Below are positions 6,687 through 14,099 of a DNA stretch of 19,605 nucleotides, one piece after another; position 1 is the stretch's first letter, and every line of letters starts with the position of its first letter. Made by a program: the position numbers and the translations under genes. Below the pieces are notes generated by a model that saw nothing but the letters and a program-made list of their open reading frames with translations, did not search any database and was not told the origin of the DNA. This DNA comes from JBBDRX01 sp040905245 (GTDB lineage Bacteria; Bacteroidota; Rhodothermia; Balneolales; Balneolaceae). The stretch covers positions 1-19,605 of the forward strand of contig JBBDRX010000101.1 in NCBI GenBank assembly GCA_040905245.1. The letters are read 5' to 3'.

Positions 6687-7895
6687 TCAGGGTTCGGGTT
6701 GAACCGCCCGCTTGCGCAGCAACAGTGTTGTGGTATACTGGGTACCATCCCGGAGCAGGGTCAATTCCATCTCGTCCCCCTCATAGTATTCCCGAAGCAT
6801 CGCACGGGCGTGCATTTCACTTAAAACGCGCTCATCCCCGATTCGAAGAATAATATCTCCCGGCATCAGGCCTGCTTCGAAAGCCGGCCCTCCCCGATTA
6901 ATCCGGGTGACCAACAGCCCCTGTATTGCCGGGAGCCGATAGTTGTAAACCAGTTGTTCGGTCATGGACGTAAACTCCATTCCGGGATCGTAATCCAGGG
7001 CTACCTCTCCACTGGTCAGAAGCTGATTGATGATCCGCTCCACCCGATTGCTGGGAATCGCAAAACCGAGTCCGACAAAGCCCGAACTGGTTCCACCCGT
7101 AAAGATAAATGAGTTCACACCAATAACCCGACCCTCACTATTGAGCAGGGGGCCGCCGGAGTTTCCACGATTGATCGCAGCATCGGTCTGTATCATGTCG
7201 ATATAGACCCTCGGGTTGTTGGGATCCGGTCGGAAATCACGGTTCTTGGCACTGACAACCCCGACAGATACCCCGGGATATCCGTCTTCAAAAAGACCGA
7301 ACGGGTTACCAATCGCAATCGCCCACTCACCGACAATTACATCGTCAGAGTCGCTGAATTCCAGGTAAGGCAGCGGTTCCTCCACGTCGATTTTCAGAAG
7401 AGCCAAGTCCGTCAATTCATCACTGCCGATCAGCTTTGCCGGAAAAGAGCGTCCGTCCAACGTATTCACCTGCGCTTCACTGACTCCCCCGACTACATGC
7501 TGGTTCGTGACAATCAATCCATCTTCACTGATCAGAAATCCCGATCCGATACTGGTAAATTCGTGAGGTACTCCCTGGCCAAAAAAGTATCTGAAAAAAT
7601 CGTCCTGAAGCGTCCCCCGCCCCTCAATACGCTCTGTTACAGTAATACTGACCACGGCCGGGCTTCCCGCTTCAACAGCTCGGGTAATCGCATTTCGCCG
7701 CCCATCCGAGATGGAACCGGATTCCAGTACCGCCTGTCCCCCGAACTCCCTTTGCTCCTGTTCACGCGCCCGCAACACTTCCTCGAGAATCGCAGCCGAA
7801 AAGCCCTCTTCATCCAGACTGACGACAGACTGTTGCGGCTCCTTCCCGCAAGCACCGATTGTCAAAACCAACAGAAAACAGATCCCGTAGCGCAT
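6687..7895 (-). CDS. HtrA/DegP-like serine protease, predicted lipoprotein
   Basis: A 402-residue trypsin-like protease of the HtrA family for envelope protein quality control. The N-terminus is a lipoprotein signal, hydrophobic and ending in the lipobox IGAC with Cys16 as the lipidation site. The protein should therefore be membrane-anchored and face the periplasm. Catalytic residues are His133 (TNQHVV), Asp163 (LTDLALLKI) and Ser246 (GNSGGPLLN). A single PDZ domain follows at about 305-390 (LLVTRINRGGPAFEAGLMPGDIILRIGDERV). DegP usually has two PDZ domains, so the layout is closer to DegS, but with a lipid anchor instead of a TM helix. GGGAGA precedes ATG 7895. It lies 20 bp after the DHH phosphoesterase gene, probably co-transcribed. 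Confidence 0.95.
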   Translation of the reverse strand: MRYGICFLLVLTIGACGKEPQQSVVSLDEEGFSAAILEEVLRAREQEQREFGGQAVLESGSISDGRRNAITRAVEAGSPAVVSITVTERIEGRGTLQDDFFRYFFGQGVPHEFTSIGSGFLISEDGLIVTNQHVVGGVSEAQVNTLDGRSFPAKLIGSDELTDLALLKIDVEEPLPYLEFSDSDDVIVGEWAIAIGNPFGLFEDGYPGVSVGVVSAKNRDFRPDPNNPRVYIDMIQTDAAINRGNSGGPLLNSEGRVIGVNSFIFTGGTSSGFVGLGFAIPSNRVERIINQLLTSGEVALDYDPGMEFTSMTEQLVYNYRLPAIQGLLVTRINRGGPAFEAGLMPGDIILRIGDERVLSEMHARAMLREYYEGDEMELTLLRDGTQYTTTLLLRKRAVQPEP

Positions 7896-7915
7896 TTTCT
7901 ATCTCCCGAAAGAAA

Positions 7916-8902
7916 TCACTTGCTCTCGTTGAGCTGCTTCAATTGAATTGCTCCGATACGGACCACATCGTGAATCGTATCCTGCAGCGGCCCGGGATGC
8001 CAGGCCCCTGACGCCTTTTTGTGGCCGCCACCGTTGAGTTTCCGGGCCCAGAGGTTCACATCCAGATCGCTCTTGGACCTGAGGCTCATTTTCACTCCAC
8101 TACTCCCCAGATCCTTCATGAGTATTGCCGCCTTGACCCCGGATATGCTGAGCGGATAGTTCACAAACCCTTCCGTATCGCCATTGGTTGTATGTGTCTT
8201 TTCAAGCATCTCAGGTGTAACGTACATGATCGCGATCTGATTGCTTTCAAACAGCTGAATGGTATCCAGGGCCAAGCTCAACAGTTTCAACTGTCTCGGG
8301 TTTCGGTTCGAAAAAACCTGTTCCACCACTTCATTTGGCCGGAATCCTCCCCGGCGAAGTAAATCTGCCACCGCTTCTACCGTCTCCGGAGAGACGCTAT
8401 CGTACTGAAGAGACCCTGTATCTGTCAATATTCCGGTATAGAGGGCTCTGGCGACATCGCCATCAATCTGATCCGGGTCGTGTTCATGGTACAGCCGGTG
8501 AATCAGTTCGCATGTAGAAGAAGCGGACGAATCGCAGATCGAAAGATGAAACGCATCCACCGGATCCGGGTGATGATCTATCATATACCCAGGCCTGGGA
8601 AAGTGATCCTGGCAAGTAACATAACTCCCGAATCGTTCAGGCGCATTGCCATCCAGGACCACAAACGCATCACACTGGGCTGCCAGTTCCTCGTCAGACT
8701 CTTCCACAGGAAAATAGCTGCCGATAAAGTCAAGGTACGTTGGCACACCATCATCATTAAAGGCCAGAACTCGTACTCCGTTCTTTTCGAGCCAGAGGGC
8801 CAGTGCAACCTGGGCACCGATGCAATCTCCATCCGGACGGATATGCGAAAAAATTCCTACACAATCATATTCCAAAATCTCTTTTCGAAACTTCTTGAAC
8901 AT
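7916..8902 (-). CDS. DHH/DHHA1 phosphoesterase, NrnA-like (oligoribonuclease / pAp phosphatase)
   Basis: A 328-residue protein with DHH metal-binding motifs in order: HIRPDGDCIG (His20, Asp24, Asp26), VLDGNAPERF (Asp84), IDHHPDP (DHH at 109-111) and TGILTDTGSLQY (Asp160). A C-terminal DHHA1 domain contains NGGGHKKASGA near residue 300. This architecture matches NrnA-type enzymes, which degrade short RNA oligonucleotides and dephosphorylate 3'-phosphoadenosine 5'-phosphate; some relatives cleave pApA from cyclic di-AMP turnover. Which activity dominates cannot be read from sequence. ATG 8902 is chosen because the conserved domain begins there and an A/G-rich AAAGAGAA precedes it. An in-frame GTG at 8965 would add 21 residues. 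It is first in a two-gene run with the HtrA-like gene. Confidence 0.92.
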   Translation of the reverse strand: MFKKFRKEILEYDCVGIFSHIRPDGDCIGAQVALALWLEKNGVRVLAFNDDGVPTYLDFIGSYFPVEESDEELAAQCDAFVVLDGNAPERFGSYVTCQDHFPRPGYMIDHHPDPVDAFHLSICDSSASSTCELIHRLYHEHDPDQIDGDVARALYTGILTDTGSLQYDSVSPETVEAVADLLRRGGFRPNEVVEQVFSNRNPRQLKLLSLALDTIQLFESNQIAIMYVTPEMLEKTHTTNGDTEGFVNYPLSISGVKAAILMKDLGSSGVKMSLRSKSDLDVNLWARKLNGGGHKKASGAWHPGPLQDTIHDVVRIGAIQLKQLNESK

Positions 8903-9057
8903 TTCTCTTTTTAATTTCTGTTCGTACAGATCTATTTTCAGGAATGACACAACTCCGGCCGCCACCCGGAACCTGTCGTTTCAGCAAGGTTACATTCCAT
9001 AGCCTGGTAAGGAAAGAGTTCCTTCTCAAGAATACAACTCTTTTCACCGCAGCCTTT

Positions 9058-9082
9058 CGATACTCACTCAACAACAGTATCG
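9058..9082. other. Inverted repeat upstream of the TPK gene
   Basis: CGATACT (9058-9064) and AGTATCG (9076-9082) form a perfect 7-bp stem around an 11-nt spacer. The repeat ends 27 bp before the TPK start at 9110. It could be an operator or an mRNA hairpin. The space 8903-9109 separates two divergent genes and should hold both promoters; I find no other convincing signal, and no TPP (THI) riboswitch core. Confidence 0.35.
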
Positions 9083-9109
9083 TACAATTCGATTACATCA
9101 CGGACAGAT

Positions 9110-9742
9110 ATGCATGCCATTATTCTTTGCAACGGCCGAAAACCACCACTGGAACTGATCTCACATGAACTGAATCGGTCCGATCTTTTTATCGCGGCAG
9201 ACGGTGGCGCAAACCATGCCGAAGAGCTGGGGCTTACCCCCGACCTGATCGTCGGTGACCTGGACAGTTACCGTCCTGCATACCCGCCGGAATCCGTCGA
9301 AGTGATTCTGAAACCGGACCAGGAGAGCAACGACCTCGAAAAGGCCCTCTGGTCGGCACTCGATCGTGGTGTAACCACAGTATCGATCTACGGAGCAACC
9401 GGGATCCGTATCGATCAGACTCTGAAAAATCTCTCTGTGCTGAAGCAGTTCCACCCTCGATTTGAACACATACGTTTTGTCGACCGCCATGGCGAACTCT
9501 TTCTATTACCGAAGCAGTACCACACGGAACTGCCGCTGGGGACATCGGTTTCGCTGATTCCCCTCTCCGGCCGGGTAGAGGGTGTCACAACGTCCGGGCT
9601 CCAATATCCACTGAATAAAGAGCCTCTCGAAATCGGCGTACGGGACGGAAGCTCCAACAGGACGCTGGAGCCGATCGTCCGAATTGAACACAAGAATGGA
9701 GACCTTCTGCTGTTTATCTCAACAAAACCCCCGGTATCATGA
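9110..9742 (+). CDS. thiN: Thiamine pyrophosphokinase
   Basis: A 210-residue thiamine pyrophosphokinase, which makes thiamine diphosphate from thiamine and ATP. Catalytic-domain motifs are AADGGANHAEELG (29-41), DLIVGDLDS (45-53), the acidic DQESNDLEKAL (70-80) and YGATGIRIDQTLKNL (94-108). The last is the GA(L/T)GxRxDHTL motif, with Gln where His is usual. The C-terminal part (about 140-210) is the small beta domain that binds thiamine at the dimer interface (VEGVTTSGLQYPL, GSSNRTLEP). It is a salvage-type enzyme rather than part of de novo synthesis. Its stop overlaps the start of the next gene as ATGA, so translation is probably coupled to the SSS permease. Confidence 0.94.
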   Translation: MHAIILCNGRKPPLELISHELNRSDLFIAADGGANHAEELGLTPDLIVGDLDSYRPAYPPESVEVILKPDQESNDLEKALWSALDRGVTTVSIYGATGIRIDQTLKNLSVLKQFHPRFEHIRFVDRHGELFLLPKQYHTELPLGTSVSLIPLSGRVEGVTTSGLQYPLNKEPLEIGVRDGSSNRTLEPIVRIEHKNGDLLLFISTKPPVS

Positions 9743-11130
9743 CGGCATCATTCCACTGGTTCGACTGGCTGCTGATCGGAAGTTATTTCCTGCTTCTGAT
9801 TCTCCTCAGCTGGAAGCGGGGATGGCTCAAGACCGATGAAGAGTCCTATCTGCTCAGTGGCCGGAAGGTGACCCTCGCCGCCTTTGTCGCAACCCTGGTT
9901 TCTACCTGGTACGGGGGGATTCTGGGCGTAGGAGAATACAGCTACCAGTTCGGCATCTCCCAGTGGATTGTTCTGGCATTCCCGTTCTATATCTTTGCTG
10001 CCCTTTTTGCCATCTTTCTGGCGGGAAAAATCCGTGAAAACAGGGCGTTGTCCATTCCCGAGGCAATCGGGAATTGCTACGGAGAACGATATGGCCGGGC
10101 CAGCGCACTTCCCATTTTCATATTGGTGAGCCCGGCTCCCTACATTCTGATGCTGGCCCTGCTGATCCAGTTCATGCTCGGTGGCAGCGGCCCGTTTCTC
10201 CTTTATGCGTCAGCGGTCGCACTCTTCTCGGTACTCTACATCAATGCCGGAGGTTTTGGCGCAGTACTCCGAACCGATATCCTGCAAGCCGTCCTGATGT
10301 TTGGTGGATTCGGACTCCTTTTTCTGTTCTCATTCCAGGAATTCGGAGGGCTCGGAGAGCTTTGGGCCACCCTGCCCGAAACACACCGTGACCCATCTGG
10401 CGGGCACAGCATCCAGTATCTCCTGGTCTGGTTTTTTATTGCCCTCTGGACGTTCGTGGATCCCGGGTTTCATCAGCGTGCTGCCGCGGCGGAGAGCCCT
10501 GCCACTGCACGAAAAGGCATCTTCATTTCCATTATCTTCTGGGCGATATTCGACTTTCTAACACTCTTTTCCGGCCTGTACGGATGGGCCATTCTCGGGG
10601 GCGGGCTGGAAGAGCCGATTCTCACCTACCCTCTCCTTGGAGAAACCCTCTTCCCTGTCGGATTGAAAGGACTCTTTTTTGTGGCCCTTCTGGCAACCAT
10701 CATGTCTACACTGGACAGCTTCCTGTTTCTATCCGGACAGACCCTCGGCCGGGACTGGCTGACTCACTACGTCCCCCGGATGGACCGGAATCGGCTGACC
10801 CGCCTCGGCACACTCACTGCCGCCCTGATCGGCATCGGGCTGATTCTGATCTATCCCAGTGTAATTGACCTCTGGTATGTACTTGGATCGGTCTTTATTC
10901 CCGGGCTTCTGTTACCGGTACTTGGTATTTACATTCCGTTTTTCCGAATTCAAAACAGACTGGTCATGGCATCACTGGCAGGCGTTACGAGCGTCTCTCT
11001 CTTCTGGCTCGTCATGGGCACAATGTCCCAATCCGGGCCGTACAACTATGCTTTTCTGGGTGTGGAGCCATTTTATCCGGGGCTTGCAACCGCCATCCTG
11101 ATCTGGACCTTCGGACGGAAACGACGATAG
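9739..11130 (+). CDS. Sodium:solute symporter (SSS family), candidate thiamine transporter
   Basis: A 463-residue integral membrane protein with about 13 hydrophobic helices. SSS-family hallmarks include SYLLSGRKVTLAAFVATLVS (helix 1-2 region, about 36-55), GGFGAVLRTDILQAVLMFGG (171-190), FHQRAAAAESPATARKG (244-260) and the MSTLDSFLFLSGQ helix (322-334) near the usual sodium site. The family couples uptake of sugars, amino acids, vitamins or pantothenate to sodium. The substrate cannot be read from the sequence. The 4-bp ATGA overlap with thiamine pyrophosphokinase strongly suggests thiamine or a precursor, and SSS permeases have been proposed as thiamine carriers from genome context elsewhere. 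It converges on the 95-residue unknown gene with 7 bp between stops. Confidence 0.92.
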   Translation: MTASFHWFDWLLIGSYFLLLILLSWKRGWLKTDEESYLLSGRKVTLAAFVATLVSTWYGGILGVGEYSYQFGISQWIVLAFPFYIFAALFAIFLAGKIRENRALSIPEAIGNCYGERYGRASALPIFILVSPAPYILMLALLIQFMLGGSGPFLLYASAVALFSVLYINAGGFGAVLRTDILQAVLMFGGFGLLFLFSFQEFGGLGELWATLPETHRDPSGGHSIQYLLVWFFIALWTFVDPGFHQRAAAAESPATARKGIFISIIFWAIFDFLTLFSGLYGWAILGGGLEEPILTYPLLGETLFPVGLKGLFFVALLATIMSTLDSFLFLSGQTLGRDWLTHYVPRMDRNRLTRLGTLTAALIGIGLILIYPSVIDLWYVLGSVFIPGLLLPVLGIYIPFFRIQNRLVMASLAGVTSVSLFWLVMGTMSQSGPYNYAFLGVEPFYPGLATAILIWTFGRKRR

Positions 11131-11137
11131 CATCCGG

Positions 11138-11425
11138 TTAGACTGACTTCAAAATATGGCCGAGATTCAGCCTGTGAATAGGAATAATGTAGCGATTACA
11201 AAAGACATCTTTTTGAATTCCGAGAAGTCCGGTCCCCCGAAAATCCACGATACAGTGACCCTCCTCTGTCTTCAATACTTCACCAATCCCATAGTACTCC
11301 GGCGAAGGGCCGTAATAGACCAGATCTCCCTGCTGAATCGAATTGGCCGCCCGCCTGTGAAAAGGCAAAATGACCGGTAGCCGGTCTAGCCGATAGGATA
11401 GTCGTTTTTTGTCAGAAATCTCCAT
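11138..11425 (-). CDS. Small conserved-looking protein of unknown function, coupled to tsaE
   Basis: A 95-residue protein I do not recognise. The central part (about 31-80) alternates short hydrophobic strands with Gly/Pro turns: GDLVYYGPSPEYYGIGEVL, CIVDFRGTGLLGI and YIIPI. This suggests a small beta barrel of SH3/KOW type, perhaps related to the short nucleic-acid or protein-binding folds such as DUF3553. The N-terminal 30 residues are basic (KKRLSYRLDRL.VILPFHRR). There is no signal peptide or membrane helix. Its ATG shares one base with the tsaE stop (TAATG), so it is translationally coupled and almost certainly a real gene. It is last in the ComEA-like / porX / tsaE operon. Confidence 0.75.
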   Translation of the reverse strand: MEISDKKRLSYRLDRLPVILPFHRRAANSIQQGDLVYYGPSPEYYGIGEVLKTEEGHCIVDFRGTGLLGIQKDVFCNRYIIPIHRLNLGHILKSV

Positions 11426-11871
11426 TACGTAACCGTCTTTCCGGTTGGGTGCTCAATTGAAATCGCCCGGCGATTCGGGCCGGTGAGATCCATCAATATT
11501 CGAATGGCATCATCAGGAATCAGAGGAGCGATACGTTCAGGCCACTCCACGAGTGAAATGCCATCCCCATAAAAATACTCTTCTGTACCAATTTCAACTG
11601 CTTCTTCTGCCGACTCCACACGATAGAAATCGAAGTGATAAAGCATCAGGCCAGATGGGGTCTCGTACTCCTGTAAAAGTGTAAAAGTGGGGGAGTCGAC
11701 CTGTTCAGGTAGAAGGCCAAGGCCCCATGCAAATCCCTTTGCAAAACAGGTCTTGCCCGCTCCAAGGCCGCCGGTGAGCGTAATCACGGTGCCGGGCTGT
11801 ACATCGCCCGCAAGCTTTCTCCCCGCGCTCATGGTCTCTTCTTCGCTGTATGTGACAATGCTACGGCTCAT
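11425..11871 (-). CDS. tsaE: TsaE, ATPase of the tRNA threonylcarbamoyladenosine (t6A) complex
   Basis: A 148-residue P-loop ATPase. Motifs are Walker A GGLGAGKT (34-41), SPTFTLLQEY (60-69), LYHFDFYRV (77-85) and GISLVEWPER (104-113), in the order expected for TsaE. With TsaB, TsaC/Sua5 and TsaD it makes t6A37 on tRNAs that read ANN codons. TsaE powers the cycle by binding the TsaB-TsaD dimer. It starts 3 nt after the porX stop and overlaps the next gene by one base, so the three are co-translated. Pairing of tsaE with a PglZ-domain response regulator recurs in Bacteroidota as far as I know; the reason is not established. Confidence 0.96.
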   Translation of the reverse strand: MSRSIVTYSEEETMSAGRKLAGDVQPGTVITLTGGLGAGKTCFAKGFAWGLGLLPEQVDSPTFTLLQEYETPSGLMLYHFDFYRVESAEEAVEIGTEEYFYGDGISLVEWPERIAPLIPDDAIRILMDLTGPNRRAISIEHPTGKTVT

Positions 11872-11874
11872 TCT

Positions 11875-13419
11875 CTATTTGGGCCTGAGTATTGCTACCG
11901 GAAGAATCATCTCCTCCATCGTGGCCCCGCCGTGCTGGAACGTATCCCGATAGAGATTCTGAAACCTGTTGTAGTTGGTAGGGTAGACAAAATAATAATC
12001 TTCCCTGGCAATTATAAAGCTGTTTGCCGAGGAAGAAACCGGAAGCTGGTATTCTTCCGGTTTGTCAATAAAGATTGCCGCACTTTCATCCGCACGCAGG
12101 TTCCGTCCATACTTATAGCGAAGACTCGTTGCTGTATCCCGGTCGCCAAACACTTTGGTGTCCCGCAAGGCCCGGACTGCACCATGATCCGTTGTCACAA
12201 CAATGGTCACATCGTGGGAAGAGAGCTCCCGAAACATTTGTAACAGGGCTGAGTGCTGGAACCAGGATTCTGCAATGGAGCGAAAAGCTGAAGCATTCGG
12301 GGCGAGCTCCCGAAGCACATCGGAATCCGACCGGGAGTGGACCAGTGTATCTACAAAATTGTAAACAATGGTCGTTAAATCGGTCTGAGTATAGTTAACA
12401 ATCCGGTCCGCCAGCCGTTTTGCCTCTTCGGCTTGCAAAATTTTTTCGTATTTCAGAGACTCACCAAAACCGTTCCGATCCAAAAGGCGCCTCAACAGCT
12501 CCTCTTCATGCTGGTTCAGAGAGTGCTCCTCCTGGCCCATCTCCCAGAGATCGGGAAACCGACGCGCAATTTGCAATGGCATCATTCCTGAAAAAATCGC
12601 GTTTCGCGAAAAAGGTGTCGCTGTTGGCAATATCGAGTAGTAGTAATCTGTGTCGATTCGGAAATGACTACTCAGGATCCGTTCGAACAGAAGCCATTGA
12701 TCGTATCGCATGCAGTCGATCAGAAAGAAAAAAACCGGCTTTCCCCGACCCATTTGCGGCCAAACATACCGTTTCATTACATCCGGGCTCAGTGGAGGGC
12801 GTTCGTCAGACGGCTTCTTGAGCCATCCCCGATACTCGCTTTCAATAAACCGGGAGAATTCATGGTTTGCCTGCTGAAACTGGTCAGACAAAATCTGCGT
12901 GAGCCCCTCATCACCATCCTCCAGCTCCATCTCCCACCGTGTCAGCTGCCGATAGATATCCACCCAGTCTTTCCATCCGGAACGACTCGAGAATCGTTCG
13001 GACATATTGTTGAACTGCTGCAGATACGACTGTGCCGACCGGGCTTGCTGCAGACGCTTTCGATCCAAAATACGTTTTACCGTCAGAAGAATCTGGTTCG
13101 GATTCACCGGTTTGATCAGATAGTCCGAGATCTGCCCGCCAATGGCATCCTCCATGATGGACTCCTCCTCACTCTTGGTAATCATCACCACCGGAAGCGA
13201 CGGCTGTTCGTGTTTAATCTTTTTCAGGGTCGCCAACCCATCCATACCCGGCATTTGCTCGTCCAGAAAAACGATGTCAAAGGCATGTTTTCGAATCATC
13301 GACACGGCATCATCTCCATTGGTTACAGGAGTGATCTCAAATCCCTTCTCTTCCAGGAAAATGATATGAGCTTTCAGCTGGTCAATTTCGTCATCTGCCC
13401 AGAGAATATGGTTTGTCAT
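11875..13419 (-). CDS. porX: PorX-type response regulator with C-terminal PglZ / alkaline-phosphatase-fold domain
   Basis: A 514-residue two-domain protein. The CheY-like receiver (1-120) has acidic residues Asp9/Asp10, phospho-acceptor Asp53 in VFLDEQMPGMDG, Thr81 and Lys103 (YLIKP). A helical linker leads to a PglZ domain of the alkaline-phosphatase superfamily. Metal and active-site candidates are Asp235 (FLIDCMRYD), Thr268 in TATPFSRN, Asp357/His361 (YNFVDTLVHSR) and Asp411/His412 (TTDHG). PorX of Porphyromonas gingivalis controls the type IX secretion system, is phosphorylated by PorY, acts with the sigma factor SigP, and has zinc-dependent phosphodiesterase activity on oligonucleotides. 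All key residues seem intact here. It is second in a four-gene operon, 12 nt after the ComEA-like gene and 3 nt before tsaE. No type IX secretion gene is visible in the window. Confidence 0.93.
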   Translation of the reverse strand: MTNHILWADDEIDQLKAHIIFLEEKGFEITPVTNGDDAVSMIRKHAFDIVFLDEQMPGMDGLATLKKIKHEQPSLPVVMITKSEEESIMEDAIGGQISDYLIKPVNPNQILLTVKRILDRKRLQQARSAQSYLQQFNNMSERFSSRSGWKDWVDIYRQLTRWEMELEDGDEGLTQILSDQFQQANHEFSRFIESEYRGWLKKPSDERPPLSPDVMKRYVWPQMGRGKPVFFFLIDCMRYDQWLLFERILSSHFRIDTDYYYSILPTATPFSRNAIFSGMMPLQIARRFPDLWEMGQEEHSLNQHEEELLRRLLDRNGFGESLKYEKILQAEEAKRLADRIVNYTQTDLTTIVYNFVDTLVHSRSDSDVLRELAPNASAFRSIAESWFQHSALLQMFRELSSHDVTIVVTTDHGAVRALRDTKVFGDRDTATSLRYKYGRNLRADESAAIFIDKPEEYQLPVSSSANSFIIAREDYYFVYPTNYNRFQNLYRDTFQHGGATMEEMILPVAILRPK

Positions 13420-13431
13420 AGCCGTCCGTTT

Positions 13432-13968
13432 TTATTGAGCTCCGTCATGTAACAGGGAGTCATTTCCCGATACTGGCCGAAGCGTAATCAGAGGCCGGAT
13501 TGCATCCAGCCGTACCGACCCGATTCCGCGAATTTCGAGAAGCTGTTCTGCAGAGGTAAACGCTCCGTATTTGTTGCGCCAATCAATTATCCGCTGAGCA
13601 TAAGCAGGGCCAATACCCGGTAATTCCCGGAGTCTGGAGGCACTCGCCAGATTGATGTTGATACGCCTCTCTCTGTAATTCTCACCATCCATCTTCACAG
13701 AGTCTTCCCCTATTGAATCCGTAACGGCCGAAACAGCAGAATCGTATCTCTGATAAATTTGTGCCCGTTCGAGTTCCGCCATCCGGCTTTTTTCCGCAAA
13801 CAGACGATCCAGCTCCTCATAATACGCTTTATCATAATAGACCTTCTGATCCAGAAAATATACCGAAGTCAAAAAAAAGAGCCCGAGTGCAGCAAAAAAG
13901 CCCACGGCTATTCGTTCCCGCCGCGGAATCTGAAGTTGTTCCAAAAAAAAGAATAGCTTTCGGGACAT
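13432..13968 (-). CDS. Membrane-anchored helix-hairpin-helix protein, ComEA-like
   Basis: A 178-residue protein. A short basic N-terminus is followed by one membrane helix (about 18-38) and a charged, probably coiled-coil stretch (45-75). A C-terminal double helix-hairpin-helix domain (about 104-165) contains INLASASRLRELPGIGPAYAQRIIDWR and FTSAEQLLEIRGIGSVRLDAI. This is the ComEA DNA-binding domain, which in competent bacteria binds incoming DNA in the periplasm. Many relatives in non-competent species have no known role. The anchor has no clear cleavage site, so the HhH domain should face the periplasm on a tether. ATG 13968 is chosen because GAGGA precedes it by 4 nt; an in-frame upstream start at 14055 would add 29 residues unlike the family. 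It is first in the operon with porX, 12 nt away. Confidence 0.88.
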   Translation of the reverse strand: MSRKLFFFLEQLQIPRRERIAVGFFAALGLFFLTSVYFLDQKVYYDKAYYEELDRLFAEKSRMAELERAQIYQRYDSAVSAVTDSIGEDSVKMDGENYRERRININLASASRLRELPGIGPAYAQRIIDWRNKYGAFTSAEQLLEIRGIGSVRLDAIRPLITLRPVSGNDSLLHDGAQ

Positions 13969-13972
13969 GATT

Positions 13973-13977
13973 TCCTC
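13973..13977 (-). promoter_or_regulatory. Shine-Dalgarno site for the ComEA-like gene
   Basis: GAGGA on the minus strand ends 4 nt before ATG 13968. It decides this start over the upstream in-frame start at 14055. Confidence 0.5.
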
Positions 13978-14099
13978 TATTTTTACAATCGATGAACCAC
14001 CTTCCATTGAGCTGCTGTTCTGAAGGCGTGTTTTTGTAGAACAGGTTGATACCATTTGTATGATGATCTGAAAAACCCCCCCTTACAGACATTTCACAC

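Noticed and set aside
8903..9109. TPP (THI) riboswitch before the thiamine pyrophosphokinase gene
   Set aside because: I looked for the CTGAGA and ACCTGA-type core elements on the + strand and found no matching arrangement.
12664..13452. Long open frame of 262 codons on the + strand, opposite porX
   Set aside because: It lies antisense to the well-supported PorX frame, its translation shows no domain or motif, and no ribosome binding site precedes it. It is a by-product of codon use in porX.
14076..14083. Run of seven C before the alpha/beta hydrolase as a phase-variation tract
   Set aside because: It is short and lies outside coding sequence. No promoter spacing role can be shown and no other repeat suggests slippage control.
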